8,840 nt of DNA from Nonlabens sp. (GCA_023301395.1 JALZUY010000055.1:1-8840), one strand, 5' to 3'. Shown: positions 1-7,275, counted from the first letter of the stretch. Program-made: numbers and translations. Notes: generated from the letters alone by a model not told the origin.

Positions 1-1296
1 TGGTACTGGATGCCAGATATTTTTGAACGTTTCTTTGCAGATTTTGATAAAAAACCATCAGACTATTATCAACTAGACAAACTTAGTCCTGCTTACACGG
101 TAGTCTTTGAAGATCAAACTATTGAAATAGGAGACAATCTCAGTAAGATCAAAGAAACCTTTGAACGTTTAGAGAACGGCAGTGCACAAACTCTTCAAAA
201 TTTTATTGATAAAGCTGAAGAAAATTATGCGATAGCAATTAAGAAACTAGTCTACAGGCCTGGTGAGTCGCCATTAGAGTTAATCACTCCACAAACAGCT
301 ACAAAAGTTGGCGCTTTTATGAGTAATGTTTCTAGAGACGTACGTAAAAAATTCACAAACCCTAAACTCATTTCTATTCTTGAGTTTCCTGTTTTATTTC
401 TGGGAGCGACACCACAAAAAACACCTAGCTTTTATAACTTCATGAACTATGCAGATTTTGGCCTAGGAACCTGGCACCCTAAAGGTGGAATGTATGAAGT
501 AATACTTGCAATGGAAAAACTAGCTTTAGAATTAGGTGTTACAATTAATACCAACTCACCAGTTTCTGAAATAAAAGTAGATGATCAAAATCGTGTCACA
601 GGAATTGTAGTAAATGAAAGAACATTTGATTACAAAACCGTTCTTTCTGGTGCAGATTATCATCACTCTGAGACCTTACTACCTAAAAAAAATAGACAAT
701 ATTCTGAGAAATACTGGAAAAAGAAAACCTTTGCTCCTAGTTCTTTAATCTTTTATGTTGGTTTTGATAAAAAATTACAAAATATTGAACACCACAATTT
801 GTTCTTTGATACTGATTTTGAAAAACATGCTCACGAAATCTATGAAGACGCACAATGGCCAGAAGACCCATTATTTTATGCGAATTTCACTTCAATAACA
901 GACAGCAGCACTGCTCCAGAAGGTTGTGAAAACGGGTTCTTTTTAATTCCCTTAGCTCCAGGATTAGAAGATACTCCTGAACTTAGAGAAAAATATTTTA
1001 ACATCATTATGAAACGTTTTGAAGAACGTACCGACCAAAACGTTACAAATCATATATTATTTAAAGAATCTTTTTGTGTGAACGATTTTAAATCAGAATA
1101 CAACAGTTATAAAGGGAATGCATACGGAATGGCAAACACCTTATTACAAACTGCTTTCCTGCGTCCTAATTTAAAGAGTAAAAGAGTAAAGAACTTATAT
1201 TTTACAGGTCAGCTTACCGTTCCAGGACCTGGAGTTCCTCCATCACTTATTTCAGGGAAATTAGCGGCAGAACTCATTAAAAAACACTCATCATAA
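1..1296 (+). CDS. crtI: Phytoene desaturase CrtI (5'-truncated by window edge)
   Basis: FAD-dependent desaturase that converts phytoene to lycopene at the membrane. The frame is open from base 1 (Trp-Tyr-Trp-Met-Pro), so the Met at base 10 is internal. By alignment with the paralogue at 2582-4045, about 56 N-terminal residues are missing, including the GxGxxG dinucleotide-binding motif; 431 residues are visible. Visible residues 1-5 (WYWMP) match the segment after the family's FDxGP motif, as I recall it for flavobacterial CrtI. Other family marks are GATPQKTP (135-142), GTWHPKGGM (156-164) and the C-terminal FAD-binding segment LYFTGQLTVPGPGVPP (399-414). The TVPGPGVPP form is what I know from flavobacterial CrtI; the paralogue has HPGGGIP instead. 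The TAA stop overlaps the crtB start by one base (TAATG). Assignment as CrtI rather than CrtD rests on that motif and on adjacency to crtB. Confidence 0.93.
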   Translation, partial: WYWMPDIFERFFADFDKKPSDYYQLDKLSPAYTVVFEDQTIEIGDNLSKIKETFERLENGSAQTLQNFIDKAEENYAIAIKKLVYRPGESPLELITPQTATKVGAFMSNVSRDVRKKFTNPKLISILEFPVLFLGATPQKTPSFYNFMNYADFGLGTWHPKGGMYEVILAMEKLALELGVTINTNSPVSEIKVDDQNRVTGIVVNERTFDYKTVLSGADYHHSETLLPKKNRQYSEKYWKKKTFAPSSLIFYVGFDKKLQNIEHHNLFFDTDFEKHAHEIYEDAQWPEDPLFYANFTSITDSSTAPEGCENGFFLIPLAPGLEDTPELREKYFNIIMKRFEERTDQNVTNHILFKESFCVNDFKSEYNSYKGNAYGMANTLLQTAFLRPNLKSKRVKNLYFTGQLTVPGPGVPPSLISGKLAAELIKKHSS

Positions 1297-2135
1297 TGAA
1301 AAGCTTATTCGATAAAGTATCACGTCAGTGCAGTAAAGCTGTAACAAATAACTATAGCACTTCATTTTCTCTAGCTAGTAAAATGCTCGGGTCTACAATA
1401 AGACAAGACATCCATAATATCTATGGATTTGTAAGATTTGCAGACGAGATTGTAGATTCTTTTCATGATTACGACAAACGCACTCTACTAAATCGTTTTG
1501 AAGAAGATCTTAAAAATGCTGTTGATGACAAAATAAGCCTTAATCCCATCTTAAATTCGTTTCAAGAAACCGTGAATAATTATGACATCACCCCAGACAT
1601 GTACGGTGCCTTTATTAATAGTATGAGATTAGACCTAGACAAGTCTGTGTATCTTACAGACGAAGAATATAAAAATTACATATATGGAAGTGCAGACGTG
1701 GTTGGACTCATGTCTTTGAAAGTATTTGTAAAAGGAGATCAGGCAAAATATGACGAGTTAAAAGATGACGCAATGCGTCTAGGAAGTGCCTTTCAAAAAG
1801 TAAATTTCCTTCGTGATTTAAAGGCTGATCTAGATGTATTAGAAAGAAGTTACTTCCCTAACACAGACTTACAAGACCTATCAGAAGAAGATAAAGCACG
1901 ATTAATTACCGAAATCAAAGAAGACTTTGATGCAGGACTTAAAGGTATTCAACGTTTACCTGTTGAAGCTAAACTAGGCGTATACACCGCTTACGTTTAC
2001 TATCGTAGACTATTGACTCGATTAGAACGCACACCATCAAACGAAATAAGAAATGCCCGTATTAGAGTACCTAATTATGAAAAAATAGGTTTACTTGCAA
2101 AGGGATACGTGAGCTATCGTTTAAACTTGATTTAA
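1296..2135 (+). CDS. crtB: Phytoene synthase CrtB
   Basis: Condenses two geranylgeranyl diphosphates to 15-cis-phytoene, the first committed carotenoid step. At 279 residues it has the usual size for the family and all-helical character. Both aspartate-rich, Mg-diphosphate-binding motifs are present: DEIVD at 50-54 and RDLKAD at 173-178 within VNFLRDLKADLD. The family segment YIYGSADVVGLM (128-139) is intact. The N-terminal YSTSFSLAS (20-28) matches the start of the squalene/phytoene synthase fold. The ATG overlaps the crtI stop by one base, and the stop abuts the crtZ ATG with no gap (TAAATG), so translation is probably coupled on both sides. Its substrate GGPP must come from a crtE elsewhere, since none is visible here. 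Squalene synthase is an alternative in the superfamily but is unlikely in this operon. Confidence 0.97.
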   Translation: MKSLFDKVSRQCSKAVTNNYSTSFSLASKMLGSTIRQDIHNIYGFVRFADEIVDSFHDYDKRTLLNRFEEDLKNAVDDKISLNPILNSFQETVNNYDITPDMYGAFINSMRLDLDKSVYLTDEEYKNYIYGSADVVGLMSLKVFVKGDQAKYDELKDDAMRLGSAFQKVNFLRDLKADLDVLERSYFPNTDLQDLSEEDKARLITEIKEDFDAGLKGIQRLPVEAKLGVYTAYVYYRRLLTRLERTPSNEIRNARIRVPNYEKIGLLAKGYVSYRLNLI

Positions 2136-2582
2136 ATGGAAATACTTTTTTGGGTTGTCATCTTTCTTTTTACATTCTGTATCATGGAGTTTAATGCATG
2201 GTGGATGCACAAATATGTGATGCACGGTTTTCTTTGGAATTTACATGAAGATCATCATCATAAATTACATAATAGTTGGTTTGAAAAAAATGATTTTTTC
2301 TTCGTTTTTTATGCACTGATTAGTATAAGTCTTAAAGTAGCACACAGCGAGTTTGATTTATGGTGGGCACTACCTGTTAGTGCAGGGATATTTGCATATG
2401 GAGTAGCTTATTTCATAGTTCATGATATCTTTATTCATCAACGATTTAAGTGGCTACGCAAGGCAAATAATGTCTATGCACGTGGAGTGCGCAGAGCACA
2501 TAAAATGCATCACAAGCACTTAGGTAAAGAAAAAGGTGAGAATTTTGGAATGCTAGTCGTTCCCTTCAAATACTTTAAATAA
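2136..2582 (+). CDS. crtZ: Beta-carotene hydroxylase CrtZ (non-haem di-iron)
   Basis: Membrane di-iron hydroxylase of the fatty-acid hydroxylase superfamily that adds the 3-hydroxyl to beta-ionone rings. All four histidine clusters of bacterial CrtZ are present: H25-x4-H30 (HKYVMH), H37-E-D-H40-H41, H96-x4-H101 (HDIFIH) and H122-K-M-H125-H126. The 148-residue length is typical of the short bacterial form. Hydrophobic segments lie at about 2-18, 54-68 and 79-97. Start and stop are fixed by the neighbours: the ATG follows the crtB stop directly, and the TAA overlaps the crtD ATG by one base. In this pathway only one ring per molecule would be formed, so the expected substrate is a monocyclic gamma-carotene derivative. 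That is inferred from cruF and crtD being present. Confidence 0.96.
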   Translation: MEILFWVVIFLFTFCIMEFNAWWMHKYVMHGFLWNLHEDHHHKLHNSWFEKNDFFFVFYALISISLKVAHSEFDLWWALPVSAGIFAYGVAYFIVHDIFIHQRFKWLRKANNVYARGVRRAHKMHHKHLGKEKGENFGMLVVPFKYFK

Positions 2583-4045
2583 TGGCTACGGCTATTGTTA
2601 TAGGAGCTGGACTAGGTGGTCTTGCGACGGCTTTACGGTTAAAGCATAAAGATTATCAAGTCACTGTTTTTGAAAAAAATGATTATGCTGGTGGCAAGCT
2701 TCATGCTATGCAACAAGATGGATATCGTTTTGATCTAGGCCCATCACTATTCACCTTACCTTACTTAGTAGACGAGCTTCATTCTTTATTTCCTGAACAC
2801 CAAGTACCTTTTACATATCTCAAAAAAGAAATAGGCTGTAACTACTTTTGGGAAGATGGAACTACTTTCCATGCTTATACAGATCAAACAGAATTTATAG
2901 ATCACGCTGGAGATGTTTTTGTAGAATCAAAAAAGAAGCTTCAAGACTACCTCACTAAAAGTAAGTCCAGATATAACCTCACTAAATCTCTATTCCTTGA
3001 AAAGTCACTACATAAATCAAGTACTTACTTTTCAAAAGAAACCCTTAAGGCTATTATCAACGCACCATTTTTAGGATTATTCAATACACTTCATCAAGAA
3101 AATGAAGTGTTTGAAAACCCAAAAATGATCCAGCTTTTTAATCGTTATGCAACGTATAATGGCTCCTCACCATACCAAACTCCTGGAATCATGTCTATGA
3201 TTCCACACCTAGAAATGGGAATAGGAACCTATTATCCTAATGGCGGAATGCATCGCATATCGCAATCATTATATGAACTAGCACAAGAGGTTGGTATTAA
3301 ATTCCGCTTCCGCGAAAGCGTAATTCAAATCACTCATCAAAATAAAAAAGTCACTGGAATAATAACAGACAAAGGTCCTTTTAATGCAGACCTTGTCGTA
3401 TCTAATATGGATGTTTTTCCGACTTATAAAAATCTGTTGAAAGATGTCAAAGAACCTAAAAAAACACTAGAACAAGAACGCAGTAGTAGTGCACTTATAT
3501 TCTATTGGGGAATTGATAAAGAGTTTCCTGAATTAGATTTGCACAATATTCTTTTCAGTGAAGACTACCCTACTGAATTTGAATACATTTTTGAAAAAAA
3601 ATCTCTTTCAAATGATCCTACCGTTTATATAAACATTACCAGTAAAGAAACAAAAACCGATGCTCCTGCAGGCTGTGAAAACTGGTTTGTAATGATAAAT
3701 GCACCTGGCGATTATGGACAAAATTGGGGCAAATTAACAGCTACAGCCCGCAAAAACATTATAGAAAAAATCAATAAATGCCTCCATATTGATATCACAA
3801 AACATATCAAGACAGAGTACATTCTAGATCCTAGAGGAATAGAAAAAAATACAACTAGTTATCGTGGAGCACTTTATGGTGCAGCAAGTAATGATAAATT
3901 TGCAGCATTTTTAAGACATCCTAATTTCAACAGTAAAATCAAGAATCTATATCACGTAGGTGGTTCAGTTCATCCAGGTGGTGGAATCCCATTATGTTTA
4001 CTAAGTGCCAGGATCACTGCAGACTTAATACCCAATGTCTCATGA
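2582..4045 (+). CDS. crtD: CrtD-type carotenoid 3,4-desaturase (1'-hydroxy-gamma-carotene)
   Basis: Full-length 487-residue FAD-dependent member of the CrtI/CrtD family. The N-terminal Rossmann motif GAGLGG is at 8-13, with the acidic ribose-binding Glu at 31 (VFEKN). AGGKLHA follows, then FDLGPS. YYPNGGM lies mid-protein, and the C-terminal FAD segment LYHVGGSVHPGGGIPLCLLS is at 456-475, with HPGGGIP at 464-470. The last differs from the VPGPGVPP of the upstream crtI and, to my knowledge, is typical of flavobacterial CrtD. The expected reaction is 3',4'-desaturation of the hydroxylated acyclic end after CruF has acted. The start overlaps the crtZ stop (TAATG), and the stop overlaps the cruF start by four bases (ATGA). 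A second phytoene desaturase is the main alternative; neighbouring cruF argues for CrtD. Confidence 0.85.
   Translation: MATAIVIGAGLGGLATALRLKHKDYQVTVFEKNDYAGGKLHAMQQDGYRFDLGPSLFTLPYLVDELHSLFPEHQVPFTYLKKEIGCNYFWEDGTTFHAYTDQTEFIDHAGDVFVESKKKLQDYLTKSKSRYNLTKSLFLEKSLHKSSTYFSKETLKAIINAPFLGLFNTLHQENEVFENPKMIQLFNRYATYNGSSPYQTPGIMSMIPHLEMGIGTYYPNGGMHRISQSLYELAQEVGIKFRFRESVIQITHQNKKVTGIITDKGPFNADLVVSNMDVFPTYKNLLKDVKEPKKTLEQERSSSALIFYWGIDKEFPELDLHNILFSEDYPTEFEYIFEKKSLSNDPTVYINITSKETKTDAPAGCENWFVMINAPGDYGQNWGKLTATARKNIIEKINKCLHIDITKHIKTEYILDPRGIEKNTTSYRGALYGAASNDKFAAFLRHPNFNSKIKNLYHVGGSVHPGGGIPLCLLSARITADLIPNVS
3300..3325. repeat. Imperfect 26-bp palindrome inside crtD (CGCTTtCGCGAAAGCG-type)
   Basis: The core CGCTTCCGCGAAAGCG (3305-3320) differs by one base from the perfect palindrome in crtY at 4922-4937. 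The symmetry continues outward for five more pairs on each side, with two mismatched pairs in all (3310/3315 and 3304/3321). It is read in the crtD frame as Arg-Phe-Arg-Glu-Ser. Confidence 0.7.
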
Positions 4046-4662
4046 AAAAAGCACTAATTATATTTTTATGGGTTGTTCACATTGCAGCATTAATTGGATT
4101 AGCACTAGGCTATAAAGATTTTTTTATTGAGAAATCTCCATTTACAATTCTATACTTAGCCATCGTACTAGCGATTTGTTATCCTGTAAATTCCTTAAAA
4201 AAAGGGCTGTTATTTGGATTATGTTTTGCGGTAGGAATGAGTGTGGAATGGATAGGTGTTCACACGGGAAGTTTATTTGGAGACTATTATTATGGAGAAA
4301 ACCTAGGTCCTAAACTAGATGGAATCCCTTATTTGATAGGTATAAACTGGGCTATTCTCGTTTTCATAAGTCACAGTCTAGCTCGTGCTTTTTTCAAAAA
4401 CATAACACTAAAAATTTTTAGTGCAGCAGCGTTAATGGTCATTTTAGACTTTTTCCTAGAACACATTTGTGATTATACAGATTACTGGCATTTTGAAGGA
4501 AGCGCAAGCTGGTGGAACTATGCATGCTGGTTTATTATCGCTGTATTTCTACACGCCATATTAGCGCATTACAAATTACGAGGCGACCGCAATAGTTCGC
4601 TACATTTGTATGCAGCCCAACTCATTTTTGCAGCAGGATTATGGATCATCATTTCGATATAG
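4042..4662 (+). CDS. cruF: Carotenoid 1',2'-hydratase CruF
   Basis: Integral membrane protein of the CruF/DUF422 family, which hydrates the 1',2' double bond of the open psi end of gamma-carotene to give a 1'-hydroxyl. I place the start at 4042 (206 residues). A start 48 bases upstream (3994) would prepend a non-hydrophobic stretch read out of frame from the crtD coding end, whereas 4042 gives an ATGA overlap with the crtD stop and puts a hydrophobic segment at the N-terminus. About six or seven hydrophobic segments are visible, near 4-23, 35-48, 55-70, 97-117, 124-140, 158-177 and 187-205. Family-like polar motifs are EWIGVHTGSLFGDYYYG (69-85), GIPYLIGINW (94-103) and LDFFLEHICDYTDYW (135-149). 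The stop lies 22 bases inside crtY. The hydratase role fits an adjacent crtD and only one lycopene cyclase gene. Confidence 0.88.
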   Translation: MKKALIIFLWVVHIAALIGLALGYKDFFIEKSPFTILYLAIVLAICYPVNSLKKGLLFGLCFAVGMSVEWIGVHTGSLFGDYYYGENLGPKLDGIPYLIGINWAILVFISHSLARAFFKNITLKIFSAAALMVILDFFLEHICDYTDYWHFEGSASWWNYACWFIIAVFLHAILAHYKLRGDRNSSLHLYAAQLIFAAGLWIIISI

Positions 4663-5777
4663 CGATAATAGGCTTAGGTTGCGCGGGAAGTCACGTGGCT
4701 CTTGAGCTACTCAAACAACAGCCCGACATCAAGCTGGTGGTTATCGATAATGCTCCTTCAACGATTCATAAAAAGTGGTCCTTTTGGGAAAAAAGCAATG
4801 GGAAATGGGATGATCTGGTTCTTAAAGAATGGAATCATGGATTATTTAAATCAGAGCAAGGAACTATTGAACTAGATTTGAATCCTTATGCTTATAAGAC
4901 GATTGATAGCCGTGATTTTATCGCTTTCGCGAAAGCGGAATTACTAAAACACCCTAACTGTTCCTTAATTAATGCAACAGTAAACAGCATTGACCAAACT
5001 GGAAATAATACACGGAATATAAACCACACTGAAGGAGACACCTATTCCAAATTAGTTCTAGACAGCCGCATTGACACTGCGTTTTTTAAAGATAAAACAG
5101 CTGTAACTATACAACAGCATTTTAAAGGCTGGACGATTGAAACGAAAAAAAAATCTTTTTATCCTGAGCGTTTCACCATGATGGATTACAGCTTGCGAGA
5201 TCCAGGTTCAACTAGTTTTACATATGTATTACCATATAGTGCGACAAAAGCTCTTGTAGAGTTCACATACTTTGCTCCAGCACTTGTAGATGATCAGGTT
5301 TATGATCGATATTTAAAAAAATATATCACTGAACATTTAGATATTACCAATTACAAAATTGTAGAAATAGAGCAAGGAGTCATTCCCATGAGCACCTACG
5401 ATTTCACCCAGCATCATCAAGAAGGAATTTTTAAAATAGGGACTGCTGGCGGCTGGGTAAAACCATCAACTGGTTATTCTTTTAAAATGACAGAGAAAAA
5501 AGCGGCGTTACTAGTTCATAATTACATAAACAATCTACCACTATCAACTAATTTATTTCCTAAGCGTTTCGGCCTTTACGATAGAACTATGCTCGAAGTA
5601 TTACATCAATTTAATAAGGATGGGCCTGAATTTTTCCATACATTATATGCAAATAATAAAGCTCAAGATCTTTTTAAATTTCTAGATGAAGAAACGAGTC
5701 TAAGAGAAGAAATAGCCATCATGAGAAGCATGACTTCCATGCGTATGATAAAATCATTTTTCAAGAATCTATTTTAA
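4641..5777 (+). CDS. crtY: Lycopene beta-cyclase CrtY
   Basis: FAD/NAD(P)H-dependent cyclase that closes psi ends of lycopene into beta-ionone rings. It has 378 residues, normal for bacterial CrtY. Visible marks are the dinucleotide motif GLGCAG at 11-16, QQHFKGW at 158-164, FTYVLP at 193-198 followed by VEFTYF with the acidic residue E207, GVIPM at 246-250, and the C-terminal cofactor motif GTAGGWVKPSTGYSF at 267-281. The ATG lies inside the cruF end (22-base overlap), preceded by AGGA three bases upstream (gap of two T), and it is the only start giving the Rossmann motif its normal N-terminal position. The 3' end overlaps the convergent crtA homologue by nine bases. In a myxol pathway it would act mainly on one end (lycopene to gamma-carotene); whether it stops at one ring cannot be read from sequence. 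It carries a perfect 16-bp palindrome at 4922-4937. Confidence 0.95.
   Translation: MDHHFDIAIIGLGCAGSHVALELLKQQPDIKLVVIDNAPSTIHKKWSFWEKSNGKWDDLVLKEWNHGLFKSEQGTIELDLNPYAYKTIDSRDFIAFAKAELLKHPNCSLINATVNSIDQTGNNTRNINHTEGDTYSKLVLDSRIDTAFFKDKTAVTIQQHFKGWTIETKKKSFYPERFTMMDYSLRDPGSTSFTYVLPYSATKALVEFTYFAPALVDDQVYDRYLKKYITEHLDITNYKIVEIEQGVIPMSTYDFTQHHQEGIFKIGTAGGWVKPSTGYSFKMTEKKAALLVHNYINNLPLSTNLFPKRFGLYDRTMLEVLHQFNKDGPEFFHTLYANNKAQDLFKFLDEETSLREEIAIMRSMTSMRMIKSFFKNLF
4922..4937. repeat. Perfect 16-bp palindrome CGCTTTCGCGAAAGCG inside crtY
   Basis: All 16 bases are self-complementary, and the block is strikingly GC-rich for this AT-rich window. It is read in the crtY frame as part of Ile-Ala-Phe-Ala-Lys-Ala, a different frame from the near-copy in crtD. 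I recall this motif as recurrent in Dokdonia- and Nonlabens-like genomes, but I cannot verify that here. Confidence 0.75.
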
Positions 5778-6476
5778 GTCTTGTGGTATTTCAAAGTTTT
5801 CCCAAGAACCGATAATCCTATATGGTTGAAATCTTGTAAACATTTCTTCTTTATACCATTGTAGAGCTTGTGTTTGTTGCACAGCGTGTCTGTGATTCTG
5901 GCTGCGGTAAGCAAATTTTTTTAATGCACGAGCATCATTCCAAAGACTAAAGGTTGCCATTTGTGTTACTGGTCGCTCTCCTACTCCAGCTGTAAAAAGT
6001 AAATTAGGATTATCCACTAAATCTAATTGCGAAATAGGTACATAATCCCAGAATTTTTTAAGCATTTTAAGTTTTATAGTTGCTCTGGTAATAACCGATA
6101 TGTATTTGTTATTCTCATCTAAGGAATCACTCGTTTCAAAAGGGTTTTTCTTTGACCATAGTCCATAAGCCTTGATACTTTTCATATAGAAAGTAAGTTG
6201 TTGCTCGCTGTGGTTTTGATATCGTATGTAGAGCTTTGATTGAGCAAAGAAAGCTTGAGCTATTTCTTCATTATCCCAAACTTGTAATAATCCATAAACA
6301 CTCCAGTCTGGTTTAGGATCAAAGTTTTCTTTTCCTGATCCTAGTAGTTTATAAAACTGTAAACCTTTTTCTTTTTTCAAATGACTGTGCGCAAATTGCA
6401 TCATCCCAAAAGCCCATAGTTTTCCTTTAAGGCTTGGGTATTTGAAAAAAGTTAAGGTTGTAATTTGTTGGGACAT
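5769..6476 (-). CDS. crtA: CrtA-family carotenoid oxygenase, probably carotenoid 2-hydroxylase
   Basis: A 235-residue homologue of spheroidene monooxygenase CrtA. Family segments are WAFGMMQFA (21-29), GLQFYKLLGSG (38-48), WSVYGLLQVW (58-67), ITRATIK (129-135), AGVGERPV (163-170), FSLW (176-179), KKFAYRS (186-192), and WYKEEMFTRFQPY with the closing GSW (207-225). It is soluble-looking, with no signal peptide. In purple bacteria CrtA oxidises C-2 of acyclic carotenoids to a ketone and is reported to be haem-containing. A CrtA homologue from Flavobacterium P99-3 was described as a 2-hydroxylase of myxol synthesis, and this gene sits beside the same kind of operon, so I infer 2'-hydroxylation of saproxanthin. 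It is transcribed against the operon and overlaps the crtY tail by nine bases. A co-directional thioredoxin gene lies 63 bases upstream. Confidence 0.88.
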   Translation of the reverse strand: MSQQITTLTFFKYPSLKGKLWAFGMMQFAHSHLKKEKGLQFYKLLGSGKENFDPKPDWSVYGLLQVWDNEEIAQAFFAQSKLYIRYQNHSEQQLTFYMKSIKAYGLWSKKNPFETSDSLDENNKYISVITRATIKLKMLKKFWDYVPISQLDLVDNPNLLFTAGVGERPVTQMATFSLWNDARALKKFAYRSQNHRHAVQQTQALQWYKEEMFTRFQPYRIIGSWENFEIPQDLK

Positions 6477-6539
6477 ATGGAATAAATAATAGTTATGGTA
6501 AACTCAATTGTTTGAAAACTGTTTTGCGTAAATATTTCT

Positions 6540-7100
6540 TTAACTTACTATTAATTGATCCAATACCTCACGTAATTCTTTACTATTCCAATCTACAGCT
6601 CCTTGTTCTTTAATTATAATCTTACCAGTTTTATCTATGATATAACTAGTAGGTATAGTAGATTCAAAAAGTTCTTTAGGAGTTTCTATTTGCGGTAAAA
6701 AAGCTGGTATTCTGAATTGCTTTTCTTTTAAAAATCGCTTCACTATTTCTGGATTTTCATTAGTAATTAACACAAAGTCGATTTCACTTCCATAGTCTAC
6801 ATATAAGTCTTCTATACTAGGAAACTCAGCAATACAAGGAGGACACCATGTTGCCCAATAGCTTATAAAAGTCACTCGCCCTTGCCCTATATTCAATTCT
6901 TTAGAAACTCCTTCCAGAGACTTTAATTTATAGGTAAAGGGTTCTAATTGATGCTGCTCTTTTTTATCAATAATAGAAGGAGAAAAAAACTGCACTTTCA
7001 ATTTTTGAAGAGACAATTGGATATGCTTTCTAGTTTGAGGAACAATAAGTAATGTAATAACAATAATGAAAATTATATTTTTAATATTAAGCTTTTTCAT
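6540..7100 (-). CDS. TlpA/ResA-like membrane-anchored thioredoxin
   Basis: Predicted periplasm-facing thiol-disulfide oxidoreductase of 186 residues. An N-terminal hydrophobic segment (about 6-21) after a Lys-rich start is a likely uncleaved anchor, since no lipobox or cleavage site is apparent. The thioredoxin domain runs from about 55 to 185, with the active site WCPPC (85-89) inside SYWATWCPPCIAEFPS and the cis-proline at 150 (TIPTSYIID). The CPPC centre and the following AEFPS are typical of TlpA/ResA/AhpC-TSA family members, some of which reduce apocytochrome c cysteines; the substrate here is unknown. It lies upstream of and in line with crtA (63-base gap), so the two may share a transcript. 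The gene is divergent from the M23 lipoprotein gene, separated by 175 bases. The start is the first Met in the frame and gives a proper membrane anchor. Confidence 0.9.
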   Translation of the reverse strand: MKKLNIKNIIFIIVITLLIVPQTRKHIQLSLQKLKVQFFSPSIIDKKEQHQLEPFTYKLKSLEGVSKELNIGQGRVTFISYWATWCPPCIAEFPSIEDLYVDYGSEIDFVLITNENPEIVKRFLKEKQFRIPAFLPQIETPKELFESTIPTSYIIDKTGKIIIKEQGAVDWNSKELREVLDQLIVS

Positions 7101-7227
7101 AAACTATTCTATAATTCAAAATAAATAAGAGCTGTTTTTACAATGGATATGCTCTGTGCTTTGATAACACACATAAAGCCTTACAACTGGCTAACACATG
7201 AGTAACAAAGATAGAGTCCAATACAAT

Positions 7228-7243
7228 TAAATTAGTTAATTTA
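7228..7243. repeat. 16-bp AT-rich inverted repeat between divergent genes
   Basis: TAAATTA-GT-TAATTTA is a perfect 7+2+7 inverted repeat, 32 bases before the M23 gene start and 127 bases from the tlpA-like start. It sits in the only divergent intergenic region of the window (7101-7275), so it could be an operator. AT-rich palindromes arise easily by chance in such DNA. Confidence 0.3.
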
Positions 7244-7275
7244 CTGTTGTAAATAGGAATCACACCTTTTTATAG

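Noticed and set aside
10..12. ATG as the start of crtI
   Set aside because: The frame is open upstream to base 1 with the conserved WYWMP segment, and the Rossmann motif is missing, so the gene begins outside the window.
3994..4041. Upstream start that would extend CruF by 16 residues
   Set aside because: The extra stretch is an out-of-frame reading of the crtD end, and the ATG at 4042 forms a standard ATGA junction and a hydrophobic N-terminus.
7117..7143. Possible Bacteroidota-type promoter for the tlpA-like gene (minus strand TTG, then TTATTTTG)
   Set aside because: The -7 element has one mismatch to TAnnTTTG, and the 16-base spacer is shorter than usual in AT-rich DNA, which gives many such matches.
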